A stretch of DNA of 64,000 nt from JBKCUI01 sp052161605 (lineage in GTDB: Bacteria > Planctomycetota > Planctomycetia > Pirellulales > Pirellulaceae), in assembly GCA_052161605.1 (NCBI GenBank), contig CP197409.1, one strand, 5' to 3'. Below, in pieces: positions 27,015 through 35,114 of the stretch; the stretch's first letter is position 1, and every line of letters begins with the position of its first letter. The notes under the pieces were generated by a model. That model was not told the origin of the DNA. It did no database searches and saw only the letters and a list, made by a program, of their open reading frames with translations. The translations under genes and the position numbers were made by a program.

Positions 27015-27480
27015 TACGAAAGTAAAGCTGGCCCAGTTGTCCGAACTAACCATCGGCCAACTCGCCGCCAAATACGAAAAGCTGTTCGGCGAGAAGTGCC
27101 GCTCTAGGAACCGAAGCTATGTCTATCGCCGAGTCGCTTGGAAGATGCAGGCTGATGATGAAGGCGGATTGAGCGAACGCGCCATTCTGCGTGCCACGGT
27201 CATTGCCGGCGAATCGCTGCTTCGGGTCACACCCCCCAAAGCCCGCAAATCCAAGAAAGAAGTCCCAGCCTCCATTCCGGCGAATTGGGACCCACGCATC
27301 CCACCTCCAGGCCAAGTGATCGAGCGTCACTACAAAGGCAAACTGCTGATCGTGATGGTTATGACCGACGGCTTCGAGTTCGAGGGCGGACGCTACAAGT
27401 CGCTGACCGCAGTTGCACGTGCCATCACCGGATCGCACTGCAATGGTTTCCATTTCTTCAAGCTAGGACAATCCAAATGA
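27004..27480 (+). CDS. DUF2924-family protein
   Basis: A 158-residue protein of the DUF2924 family. It has the N-terminal pattern LTIGQLAAKYEKLFGEKCRSRNRSYV and the C-terminal core RHYKGKLLIVMVMTDGFEFEG, YKSLTAVARAITGSHCNGF. Genes of this family lie directly upstream of a serine recombinase in many planctomycete and phage genomes, as here, where the next gene starts within its stop codon. A DNA-binding or recombination-accessory role is inferred from that habit alone. Confidence 0.88.
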   Translation: MSPDTKVKLAQLSELTIGQLAAKYEKLFGEKCRSRNRSYVYRRVAWKMQADDEGGLSERAILRATVIAGESLLRVTPPKARKSKKEVPASIPANWDPRIPPPGQVIERHYKGKLLIVMVMTDGFEFEGGRYKSLTAVARAITGSHCNGFHFFKLGQSK

Positions 27481-29039
27481 ATCGCAAGAAACCTGAGGAA
27501 GATCGAAGCCGCATCCGTTGTGCGATCTACACTCGCAAATCCACTGAGGAGCGATTGGATCTTGAATTCAACTCACTTGATGCCCAGCGAGACGCAGCGG
27601 AGTCATTTATTGCAAGCCAGAAGTCCGAAGGCTGGATCTGTTTGCCCAAACGTTATGACGATGGAGGATATTCTGGTGGCAACCTCGATCGCCCTGCATA
27701 CAACGAGTTGATGAAGGATATCGAGGCTGGAGAAGTTGACTGTGTCGTTGTTTACAAGGTCGACCGACTGAGCCGTTCGCTATTCGACTTCGCCCAAACC
27801 ATGAAAGCATTTGATGCCGCCGGAGTTTCCTTTGTCTCTGTAACTCAACAGTTCAATACGACCAATTCGATGGGGCGACTGACACTGAACATTCTGCTGT
27901 CCTTTGCACAGTTCGAGCGTGAGATCATCAGTGAACGCATCAGCGACAAAATCGCGGCCCAGCGACAAAAGGGTTTATGGTGCGGTGGACAGCAAGTGCT
28001 CGGCTACGACGTCGATCGCTCTTCGACGAGCCCCAAACTGGTCGTCAACGCACAAGAAGCAGAGATGGTTCGCGAGATCTTTGATTCCTATCTAAAACTG
28101 CGGTCGCTTTTACCAGTGGTCCAGAAGCTAGATCAGCTTGGCTGGGCCAACAAAACCTGGCTGACTCGCAAAGGCCGTTACAAAGGTGGTCGACCTTTTG
28201 ACAAGTGTTCGCTGCACGCGTTGCTAACCAACATCATTTACGCCGGCAAGATCAGGCACAAGGACAAGATTTACGATGGCCAGCACGAGCCGATTATCAG
28301 TCAGAGCGTATTTGATAAAGTGCAAACAATGTTGAAAGAGCATGGACGTGGCAACGGCAATCGTTTGGTCAATCGCCACAACGCACTGTTGAAAGGGCTT
28401 CTTCATTGTCCCTCCTGTGGATACGCCATGGTGCATTGCCCCACCAAGAAGAAAAGCAAAGTCTATCGCTATTATGTTTGCCAAACCGCCATCAAACGCG
28501 GGCACAGCCAGTGTCGCACCGGCTCGATCCCCGCGCCGGCGATCGAAACAGCGGTTGTCGAATCGTTGAGATGCATCGTTGACGACGAGGGAGTGCGACG
28601 AGCCGTTTTTGAACAATCGGAGCAATTGCTACAGCAGCATCAGCAACGGCATGACTTGCAGTTACGCCAGCTATCAAGCCAACGCTCGCGCGACGAGGCG
28701 GAGCTCAAACGTATGGCCTCGAATGGTGAGACGAGTGATCTAAACGACGCCAGACGCCAAGATCTGAAGACGCGGCTTGCTAAGACCCAGGCCCGCATTG
28801 TCGAGGTTGAAAAAGACCTTGAGCAATTAAAGCAATGTCGCTTCGATCGAAGTGAAGTCGAGGAAGCGGTAAGTGACTTCGATCGACTCTGGGCCATCCT
28901 TCGCCCGAAAGAGCGAGTACAACTTTTGGAGTTACTGATCTCGCGCGTTCAATACGATCGATTCGAGGGAGCCTTATCGATCTCGTATCACCCAACCGCA
29001 ATCGCTGCACTGATCCAGAATGACGAAGAGGCCGCTTGA
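27477..29039 (+). CDS. Large serine recombinase (probable prophage or element integrase)
   Basis: A 520-residue serine recombinase. The catalytic Ser is S22 in IYTRKSTEERL, with DRLSRSLFDFAQTM near 92-105 and the E-helix region QFEREIISERISDKI near 140-155. A recombinase domain follows, then a zinc ribbon LLHCPSCGYAMVH near 300 with paired Cys further on. A long coiled coil (about 380-470) precedes the C-terminus. It overlaps DUF2924 by four bases and is followed by an HTH gene whose start touches its stop. The promoter-like motif upstream is shared with phage modules, so it may be the prophage integrase. Confidence 0.9.
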   Translation: MNRKKPEEDRSRIRCAIYTRKSTEERLDLEFNSLDAQRDAAESFIASQKSEGWICLPKRYDDGGYSGGNLDRPAYNELMKDIEAGEVDCVVVYKVDRLSRSLFDFAQTMKAFDAAGVSFVSVTQQFNTTNSMGRLTLNILLSFAQFEREIISERISDKIAAQRQKGLWCGGQQVLGYDVDRSSTSPKLVVNAQEAEMVREIFDSYLKLRSLLPVVQKLDQLGWANKTWLTRKGRYKGGRPFDKCSLHALLTNIIYAGKIRHKDKIYDGQHEPIISQSVFDKVQTMLKEHGRGNGNRLVNRHNALLKGLLHCPSCGYAMVHCPTKKKSKVYRYYVCQTAIKRGHSQCRTGSIPAPAIETAVVESLRCIVDDEGVRRAVFEQSEQLLQQHQQRHDLQLRQLSSQRSRDEAELKRMASNGETSDLNDARRQDLKTRLAKTQARIVEVEKDLEQLKQCRFDRSEVEEAVSDFDRLWAILRPKERVQLLELLISRVQYDRFEGALSISYHPTAIAALIQNDEEAA

Positions 29040-29464
29040 TGAATACGATAAAGAAGAAGCTTGTTCTCAACTGCACCATACGGGAGGAACGTCAACAGTG
29101 CGATGAACCAGAACTGGCTGGCCCTTTGCCACGGATCACACGCCTGATGGCTCTCGCTATTCGCTGTGACGAACTGCTACGCACCGGCAAAGTTCGCGAC
29201 CTCGAGCACCTCGCCACCATCGGCAACGTCAGCCAACCCCGCATTTCGCAAATCCTCAGCCTGACGATGCTCGCCCCCGATATCCAAGAGACTCTCCTAT
29301 TCCTGTCCCGTCTTTCCAAAGGCAAAGCTGAGATACACGAGAAGCGACTGCGTCCGATCGCAGCGATGCTCCGCTGGGAAGACCAACGGAAGGCGTGGAG
29401 GCGAATTTGCGACGAGGTTGGCCTTAAGAGGGATGCTCGGGCAGAGTCTACCAATCAAATCTAG
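29039..29464 (+). CDS. Helix-turn-helix protein downstream of the recombinase
   Basis: A 141-residue protein starting at the ATG that overlaps the recombinase stop (TGATG). A helix-turn-helix-like stretch lies in HLATIGNVSQPRISQILSLT (about 68-88). Basic and helical throughout, it is the fourth gene of the operon. It may regulate the recombinase or act as a directionality factor, which is inference. Confidence 0.7.
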   Translation: MNTIKKKLVLNCTIREERQQCDEPELAGPLPRITRLMALAIRCDELLRTGKVRDLEHLATIGNVSQPRISQILSLTMLAPDIQETLLFLSRLSKGKAEIHEKRLRPIAAMLRWEDQRKAWRRICDEVGLKRDARAESTNQI

Positions 29465-29466
29465 GA

Positions 29467-29641
29467 TAATTCTTATCCCAGTTTTTATGGCAAAAATCTC
29501 ACTTTTCCAAAAATCTGCATCTGGCTGTGACCAGAGTTGTCATAGGGGGGCAATTCAATAATTCCAATACATTAATCAAAGCTAGCAAGCTGGAGACGCT
29601 GGTCTTTTCGAGCCCCAAGGATGCGTTTCATCAAGAGTGGA
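29467..29641. repeat. About 175-bp imperfect direct repeat, left copy
   Basis: Recurs in diverged form at 30516-30693. Shared blocks include GGAGACGCTGGTCTTT, AAGGATGCGTTTCATCA and a CTATCCC/TTATCCC start. The two copies bracket the PIN-RHH toxin-antitoxin pair. Confidence 0.8.
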
Positions 29642-29662
29642 AATAAGCCATCTTGAATCAGA

Positions 29663-29932
29663 TTATCGATTCCCAATCGCTTGTTCAATCTCAGCCGGAG
29701 TTGGCTCGGGACCGGCTTTGGTTTTGGTCATGAAGTCCATGACTCTCGCATGAAGTTTTTCGCGATCGATGTTGCTCAATCGGTCTCCCATCATCGCGAG
29801 AGTTTCAGCTTGTGCGACAGTCGCTGCAAGCGTTGCGTTGATGTAGCTGTTCAGTGATACACCCTGTTGGCTGGCCAGTTGTTGGGCCTTTGCTTTCAGG
29901 TCATCACGCATACGCAATGAGAGTGTTGCCAT
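29663..29932 (-). CDS. Ribbon-helix-helix antitoxin
   Basis: An 89-residue protein starting MATLSLRMRDDLKAKAQQLA, the ribbon-helix-helix pattern of many antitoxins (one strand, two helices; GVSLNSYINATL in the second helix). The tail (KTKAGPEPTPAEIEQ) would be the toxin-binding part. It lies two bases downstream of the PIN gene in the reverse of the usual order and probably pairs with it. Confidence 0.85.
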   Translation of the reverse strand: MATLSLRMRDDLKAKAQQLASQQGVSLNSYINATLAATVAQAETLAMMGDRLSNIDREKLHARVMDFMTKTKAGPEPTPAEIEQAIGNR

Positions 29933-29934
29933 GA

Positions 29935-30405
29935 TTACGTTTCCAATTCGAATAGCGTGGCGAGGTCATTGGGTGTCATTACTTCCCACCCATACTTTTT
30001 TAGGTCTGGTTTTGCAAAATGCCGAACGTTGTAGGTCACAATGATTGCGGAAGCAGCAATGGCGGCTTCGATGAATTTATTGTCGGCTTCGTCCATCAAG
30101 TTTGGACGCCAACTGAACCGAAGTTGAGTTTGGTGAGAGAGCGAAATGAGCTCAAGCACCAAATCAGAACTCTGTTTCGGGCTCAGTCCAGTTAGCTGCC
30201 GCACCGACGGCCGCAACAATACATCCTCGTACTCTGCCACGATTCCCTCAGTCAGCATGATTGGAATTTGGCCCCGCAGCACTCCCATCAAGACTCGATA
30301 GGCGGCGCTGCGTTCATGGCGACAGGCGCCAGCGACCAACACGTTCGTATCAAGTACAAGAGGAGGGCAGTTTTTTTCCAAGGCATTTTCCGATGAGCGA
30401 AGCAA
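29935..30405 (-). CDS. PIN-domain toxin (COG1569-like)
   Basis: A 156-residue PIN-domain ribonuclease-type protein. The active-site Asp residues appear in VLDTNVLVAG (near 17), MDEADNKFIEAA (near 105) and VTYNVRHFAKPDL (near 124-136). It would cleave RNA and stop growth unless bound by the RHH protein encoded just downstream. The first 15 residues may not be translated; a later start would be closer to the family's usual N-terminus. Confidence 0.85.
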   Translation of the reverse strand: MLRSSENALEKNCPPLVLDTNVLVAGACRHERSAAYRVLMGVLRGQIPIMLTEGIVAEYEDVLLRPSVRQLTGLSPKQSSDLVLELISLSHQTQLRFSWRPNLMDEADNKFIEAAIAASAIIVTYNVRHFAKPDLKKYGWEVMTPNDLATLFELET

Positions 30406-30515
30406 AGTGATACCACATTGTGCTACATCTAGACCGAGTTGTCAACGTTGTTTTCTCCTAGCCAAGTACGCGAAACAGGATGTGAAACGAAAGAGTCTTC
30501 CGATCAAGTCAAGAA

Positions 30516-30693
30516 AAATTCCTATCCCGGTTTTTCCTGCAAAACTTTCACCTTTCCCGAAATTCGCATCCGGCTGTGACCAAACGTGTCAAGGAGGTAG
30601 CGTTCAATACTTCCACTACATTACCTAAAGCTAGCAATTTGGAGACGCTGGTCTTTAACGAGTCCCAAGGATGCGTTTCATCATGAGTGGAAG
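30516..30693. repeat. About 175-bp imperfect direct repeat, right copy
   Basis: Matches 29467-29641 across its full length with scattered changes. It ends 12 bases before the gene at 30705 and so forms that gene's upstream region. The natural leader of that operon may have been duplicated when the toxin-antitoxin cassette entered. Confidence 0.8.
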
Positions 30694-30704
30694 AGTGATC
30701 GCCT

Positions 30705-31907
30705 ATGCCTACTTACAACCCAAAGAAACTCGGTGAACCAGAGGTCATCCGAGAAATCAACCCGACTGTTCTTTGTACTTTCCTGAAGCCGTTTGAGGGT
30801 TACCTTCGGACGCGTGGACTCGAGGTTAGAGAACCAAGCCGTATCGACAATGCCACCATCGAGAAACTGGTGGACATTCTCATCAACCCGACGATGAAGA
30901 CACCGCAAGCACTGCTCAACGCCGTCTTTTACGTCGAGGAGATGTCGTCGCCTTTGGCTGCTGACTCATTGCTCAAGCTCGCGCGGCAAGCTGGCATGCC
31001 GTTCGATGAAAACGGCAAACACTCGCTGGCCGATGTTGTCATGCAGGTCTGGTTGTTTGACTCGAAGATGGTCGAAGCTCAGCACGCATGGCAGACCTGG
31101 AAAACGCCCAGACTCATGGAATGCTTTCAGCCTGTCCAGTCGGCGGGAATAGCTCCGATCACGATCACGGAAGATCGACTGAACCAAGCCATCAAGGATG
31201 CCGGCGATTGGTTTGCCAAACACAATCGCGGTCGCAAGCTGTTTATGACTCCTCGCGTCGTGGACAACGAAATTCAGATCAGCATTCAGCGCGGCGATCC
31301 GTTCCGTCGCAAGCCCACGATCGATGAAGATGGCATGGATACGGTCACCTTTCGCGAGGCTCGGAAGGACACGATGATCTATGACCTGAGCGAAGAAGTG
31401 CTGATGCTCAATTCGAGCTTGAAGAGCACATACCCTGTTTACTGTCGCATCTTCGGTAATCTGTTATTCGACGATCCGCAATACTTCGGTATCTACTCGC
31501 GTTATACACTCGCACCGCTGTCGGAACTTGGTGAGGATGCTTTGTCACCAGGCGAAATCGATGCCATCGAAGAGATTGTCTTGCTCAACTACCGAGTCCG
31601 GCTGGGGGGACCATTCAATCGTTATATCATCCACGGAGCGGATGACTTTTTTGCAGACTTAAAATGGCGTGGAGGAACGTTTCATGCAGAGGGGCCACTA
31701 GATCGTGCCAACTTTCGGATCAAGTATCGACACGTCAAGGCACGACGCGCTCTGACGTTGTATACAGGAAGTGAAGCATCGTATACACGCGATGAACATT
31801 CTCGTCACATTGAGGACTGGCTGTTGCTACGACGGTTTGTCATGAAGACTGGTGCAAGGGCGGCAAAAGGATCGAACAAGTATGAGCCAACTGTGGCGAG
31901 TTATTGA
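30705..31907 (+). CDS. Uncharacterised 400-residue protein, first gene of a two-gene operon
   Basis: A 400-residue soluble-looking protein with no signal peptide or membrane segment. Visible features are a helical region (30-160), a basic stretch (RGRKLFMTPRVVDNEIQIS), an acidic-Arg segment and a conserved-looking block GGPFNRYIIHGADDFFADL around 305-324. I recognise no family. It overlaps the next gene by 26 bases, so the two are probably co-translated. The surrounding toxin-antitoxin and restriction-like genes make a defence role possible, but nothing in the sequence proves it. Confidence 0.8.
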   Translation: MPTYNPKKLGEPEVIREINPTVLCTFLKPFEGYLRTRGLEVREPSRIDNATIEKLVDILINPTMKTPQALLNAVFYVEEMSSPLAADSLLKLARQAGMPFDENGKHSLADVVMQVWLFDSKMVEAQHAWQTWKTPRLMECFQPVQSAGIAPITITEDRLNQAIKDAGDWFAKHNRGRKLFMTPRVVDNEIQISIQRGDPFRRKPTIDEDGMDTVTFREARKDTMIYDLSEEVLMLNSSLKSTYPVYCRIFGNLLFDDPQYFGIYSRYTLAPLSELGEDALSPGEIDAIEEIVLLNYRVRLGGPFNRYIIHGADDFFADLKWRGGTFHAEGPLDRANFRIKYRHVKARRALTLYTGSEASYTRDEHSRHIEDWLLLRRFVMKTGARAAKGSNKYEPTVASY

Positions 31908-33078
31908 GGAATCGCCATTGCTCATGGAGGTCAAGGATGTTTGGCGTGAGCGGCTCGAAACGGAATTCGAGCCGTTAAGCCGCTTTCTCGAGGGGACGAA
32001 CATCGTTGCGTCACGATTGCCAGGTCGCACGCCATGGTCATCGTTCAAGGTTGTTGAGAGCGATGACCACTTCGTGGCTTTCTGTGAAAGCACTGGCGAT
32101 TCCAGAGTCGTCCCACGCACCGATGTGATTTGCCATCAGCTCAATACGAGGCAACTCGCAGCGGAGTTGAATGCTGCGCTGAGTCTCGGCCGAAAGCCCG
32201 AATGGCTGGACAGGAGACGACGAGTTTGGTTCCTGGGAAATTTACCGCTGGAGCTTCAGTCGAGGCCGGTCTACATGTCGCTGTACATTGGAAGCGACTT
32301 GATCACCGAAGCACTACACGTCGCATCTGGCCACGCGAGATCGACGTTTCTATTGTTGGATCTCAACAGCAAACGACGTGACCAGAAGTTCGAAACGAGT
32401 GCGAAGATCCTCGACTGCAAACCAGTCGAGATCGAACAACTCATCAACGTGACCGGAGATGGACGTCTGTTGGCCAAGGCGAAGTCACGAGAGCTCATCG
32501 CATCGATACTGGGTGTGACGCTTGAAAGCCGCTTGTCGGGCCACGTCTTCCAGCGCAAAGGCAAACACCGGATGCTCGCGTTCAACAGCGAGGTCGAGAT
32601 CACAGCGGAAACGAACGGCACTTGGTACATCGAGCAACTGCTCGCCAAGCCGAACATTGCATTTCGTTGTACGCACCTTGAAGCGTTGCAGGCGGGCTTG
32701 GCCGAGGAGACTTCCACCGGTTCACTCGGCGAAGTGGTCGACATGGAGACTCTCAAAGGCTATCGCGATCGCTTGCAGGAGATCGACGAAGAGTTTGAGG
32801 AAGCAACCAGCTTCAACGATCCGGCGCGACAGGAGAAGCTTGGCGATGAACGCCAGGCCATTCTGGATCAGATCAAATCGGCCCAAGGCCTCGGTGGACG
32901 GGTTCGCCAGAAGTTCGACGCCGAGCGTTCCCGGAAGACGGTCTGCAAAGCGATCTCACGAGCCATCGAAGCGATTGAGAAGGTGCATCCCGAACTGGGA
33001 CTGCATCTCCACAAGTCCATCAATCTCGGCCTCGAGGTAAGCTACAGCCCTGATGTCGTCATCGACTGGTTGTTCTGA
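31882..33078 (+). CDS. Uncharacterised protein with C-terminal coiled coil and ERAR-type tail domain
   Basis: A 398-residue protein from the ATG at 31882; a 10-codon longer start is unlikely. The N-terminal half has no motif I know. Residues 290-330 form a charged coiled coil. The C-terminal 60 residues (DAERSRKTVCKAISRAIEAI, HPELGLHLHKSINLGLEV, a closing WLF) resemble a tail domain seen at the end of many planctomycete ATPase and regulator proteins. It is the partner of the protein encoded upstream. A scaffold or regulator with an unknown trigger is possible. Confidence 0.8.
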   Translation: MSQLWRVIEESPLLMEVKDVWRERLETEFEPLSRFLEGTNIVASRLPGRTPWSSFKVVESDDHFVAFCESTGDSRVVPRTDVICHQLNTRQLAAELNAALSLGRKPEWLDRRRRVWFLGNLPLELQSRPVYMSLYIGSDLITEALHVASGHARSTFLLLDLNSKRRDQKFETSAKILDCKPVEIEQLINVTGDGRLLAKAKSRELIASILGVTLESRLSGHVFQRKGKHRMLAFNSEVEITAETNGTWYIEQLLAKPNIAFRCTHLEALQAGLAEETSTGSLGEVVDMETLKGYRDRLQEIDEEFEEATSFNDPARQEKLGDERQAILDQIKSAQGLGGRVRQKFDAERSRKTVCKAISRAIEAIEKVHPELGLHLHKSINLGLEVSYSPDVVIDWLF

Positions 33079-33290
33079 GAGATCCTTCCATCCGCGAGTT
33101 CGGCCGGAGTGTTTTTTGCTGTGTTTTCGAGATTAACCGTCAAAAACGGCTAAACTCTTCAGCTCAATCCACTTTTTCTCAATTGACCATATACCGTATC
33201 CGATATACACTTAAGGAGGTCGATATGCCGCGAAAAGCTAAGACGTAACCTCAGGAGCCTAGTAAACCCGAGCGTAAACCGCTGGTTTGG

Positions 33291-33614
33291 TTGAGCGGTG
33301 AGGTAAAGACACCACCCTTTACTTCTGAAGGTCGAATGGAGGCGGGTGAGTTGTTGCGAGCGTTACAAGAAGGACAAGCCTTAAGCATGCCTCATGCGGA
33401 GCCGCTACCAACGGTCGGTCCGAGATGCGGTGCTTTGCGAGTTCGTGATGCTGGTCAAAACTGGCGGATCATGTATCGGATCGATGCAGATGCGGTCGTG
33501 ATTTTGGAAGTCTACGGGAAGAAGACGCGAAAGATCCCTGACGAAGTGAATGATCGGTGTAAAGACCGACTGAAGAAGTACGATGCGATAACAAAGTCAG
33601 CAAAAGCCAAGTGA
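33291..33614 (+). CDS. HigB/RelE-like toxin, N-terminus broken by an early stop codon
   Basis: The natural frame starts at ATG 33225 with AAGGAGG before it and reads MPRKAKT, then TAA at 33246-33248, then continues in frame through PERKPLVWLSGEVKTPPF. The first usable restart is TTG at 33291. The remaining 107 residues (LLRALQEG, GPRCGALRVRD, NWRIMYRID, LEVYGKKT) match HigB/Gp49-like mRNA-cleaving toxins. The toxin may therefore be silent, or made weakly from the TTG. The HigA gene follows directly. An upstream TTGACC with TATACA could be the promoter. Confidence 0.7.
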   Translation: MSGEVKTPPFTSEGRMEAGELLRALQEGQALSMPHAEPLPTVGPRCGALRVRDAGQNWRIMYRIDADAVVILEVYGKKTRKIPDEVNDRCKDRLKKYDAITKSAKAK

Positions 33615-33623
33615 GGTATTGTG

Positions 33624-34010
33624 ATGGAAACCAACAAACGAAAAGCACTAGTCGCCGCAGGTTGGGCTGTTGGGGATGCCGCTGACTTCTTGGAGATGAG
33701 TGAAGCAGAGCGACAGCTTCTTGATGCTCGTACTCAAATGGCTGCAGCAGTCCGTGAAGCTCGTGTGATATCGAATCTTTCGCAAAAGGAACTCGGGAAA
33801 CGGCTTAAAACTAGTCAGCCAAGAATCGCCAAGATTGAACGAGCCGCGCCTGATGTATCGTTGGATCAACTCATCCGTGCCTTCGTTGCAGCTGGCGGAA
33901 GATTGGACGTTCAATCTAAGTCAGATAGTCAGAAATCTGCAAAGAGGAAGTCCAAGACTGCGGGTAAGGTCGCAAAACGATTCATTTTAGAAGCCTCTGC
34001 TTCCAAGTGA
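33624..34010 (+). CDS. HigA-like antitoxin (XRE helix-turn-helix)
   Basis: A 128-residue protein with a Cro/C1-type helix-turn-helix (VREARVISNLSQKELGKRLK, then SQPRIAKIERA) at about residues 40-80 and a basic C-terminal tail. It begins about 10 bases after the toxin stop. HigA antitoxins bind HigB and repress the operon. Since the toxin gene carries a nonsense codon, the antitoxin may now act mainly as a regulator. The frame begins one codon earlier at GTG, but the ATG at 33624 is the better start. Confidence 0.85.
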   Translation: METNKRKALVAAGWAVGDAADFLEMSEAERQLLDARTQMAAAVREARVISNLSQKELGKRLKTSQPRIAKIERAAPDVSLDQLIRAFVAAGGRLDVQSKSDSQKSAKRKSKTAGKVAKRFILEASASK

Positions 34011-34054
34011 AAATAATGTTCAAGGCTTTATGCCTGGCTGCAAACCGAGAGCGG

Positions 34055-34522
34055 TTAATATCCCATTTGTAGTTCTTGAGCTTCATCAGCCAGTTCCTGA
34101 AGCGCATCTTTGCTACAACTTTCCTGCCTTTTCTTATACTCGAGCAAATCAATAAGTTTGATAAGTCGACTCTGACCAACTTTGCGATGGCAGATGTCAC
34201 CCGAGTCGAGCACTTGATCCAAATAGGATTTCGAAACATTCAGTATGTCTGCTGCTTCTTGATTCGTTAGCTCCTCGTCCATCGGTATCAACTTAAACGG
34301 CTTCCCTTCTGACATCACCGAGAGGACTTTGGTCAGCACGGCGACCACGGCATGCGGAATATCTACAGCCTCAACGTTGCCCTCACGCTGCAACATAAAT
34401 TGCGAATCTGGCAAGATTCCACGGGCAAGTGCTCGGTTGAAAGCCCTTGCCTTTTCGGCATCTTTTTCAGATGGAACGAAAGTCTCGTCGACAAATTCCA
34501 CGTCAATCTCCTTGATGTTCAA
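34055..34522 (-). CDS. Excisionase/antitoxin-like DNA-binding protein
   Basis: A 155-residue protein whose C-terminal half carries an excisionase-type winged helix (LTNQEAADILNVSKSYLDQ, then VGQSRLIKLIDLLEYKKR). This kind of protein is often the antitoxin partner of a PIN or other toxin. No toxin gene follows; the next sequence is the convergent HigA stop. It is coupled to the 76-residue gene by a four-base overlap. It may be an orphan antitoxin or a regulator. Confidence 0.75.
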   Translation of the reverse strand: MNIKEIDVEFVDETFVPSEKDAEKARAFNRALARGILPDSQFMLQREGNVEAVDIPHAVVAVLTKVLSVMSEGKPFKLIPMDEELTNQEAADILNVSKSYLDQVLDSGDICHRKVGQSRLIKLIDLLEYKKRQESCSKDALQELADEAQELQMGY

Positions 34523-34749
34523 TCGGTCTGATCCGTAACGCCAGGGCCTAAAGACCGGTCTTGTTTCTGATCGAACTCGGCGCGTGCTTCGGCAGCAGTT
34601 AGGCGGACAATCTTACCGTCTCGCCAAATCACGATCTCGGTCCCGGTCCGCTCAGCAACTTCGATCGCCTGTCGACCTGCATCGCGACATGCGGCGGCGA
34701 CTCTCTCATCCATAGACATCGATAAGCGATCTGGATTGGCTCTACTCAT
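34519..34749 (-). CDS. Small hypothetical protein paired with the excisionase-like gene
   Basis: A 76-residue protein with an amphipathic N-terminal helix (MDERVAAACRDAGRQAIEVA) followed by GTEIVIWRDGKIVRLTAAEA. Its size and coupling to a DNA-binding gene fit a toxin-antitoxin partner. The start is ATG at 34749, and it overlaps the next gene by four bases. No family recognised. Confidence 0.6.
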   Translation of the reverse strand: MSRANPDRLSMSMDERVAAACRDAGRQAIEVAERTGTEIVIWRDGKIVRLTAAEARAEFDQKQDRSLGPGVTDQTD

Positions 34750-34940
34750 TATCCCAGCTTCTCGTTCGGTTCATTAGCCGCGCGCGGAAGCATCCGCGTC
34801 ATCGCCCCCCCTGGTACGGGTTGTCTTCGATTCTACCTTCTTTCGTTTGACCTTAGAAGAAACGCCTATCGAATCATCCAGGGGTTCGGGCGACGCCAGG
34901 ATTTATCAAAAAACATGGCAATTTCCTCACTTTCCAACTT

Positions 34941-34977
34941 GCGACACGTTCTGTCGCGTTGCGACACGACTTGTCGC
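34941..34977. promoter_or_regulatory. Two tandem palindromic operator-like sites
   Basis: GCGACA-N5-TGTCGC occurs twice, at 34941-34957 and 34961-34977. The centres are exactly 20 bases apart, so both face the same side of the helix. They lie 138 bases upstream of the sigma-factor start at 35115 and in front of the minus-strand operon at 34519-34749. They look like a repressor-binding control point. Confidence 0.65.
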
Positions 34978-35114
34978 GGCTCGTCCTCGGTTGAGAGGAC
35001 GTGAATCGCCCGACTGACCGTTACCTGCGTTTTCCGCGAGTCGGTCTCCGGCGCATTTCTGGTATCGGTCTGAGCGGCTGTGGTCATGCCATTCCTCCAA
35101 CCGGAGGAAGAAAA

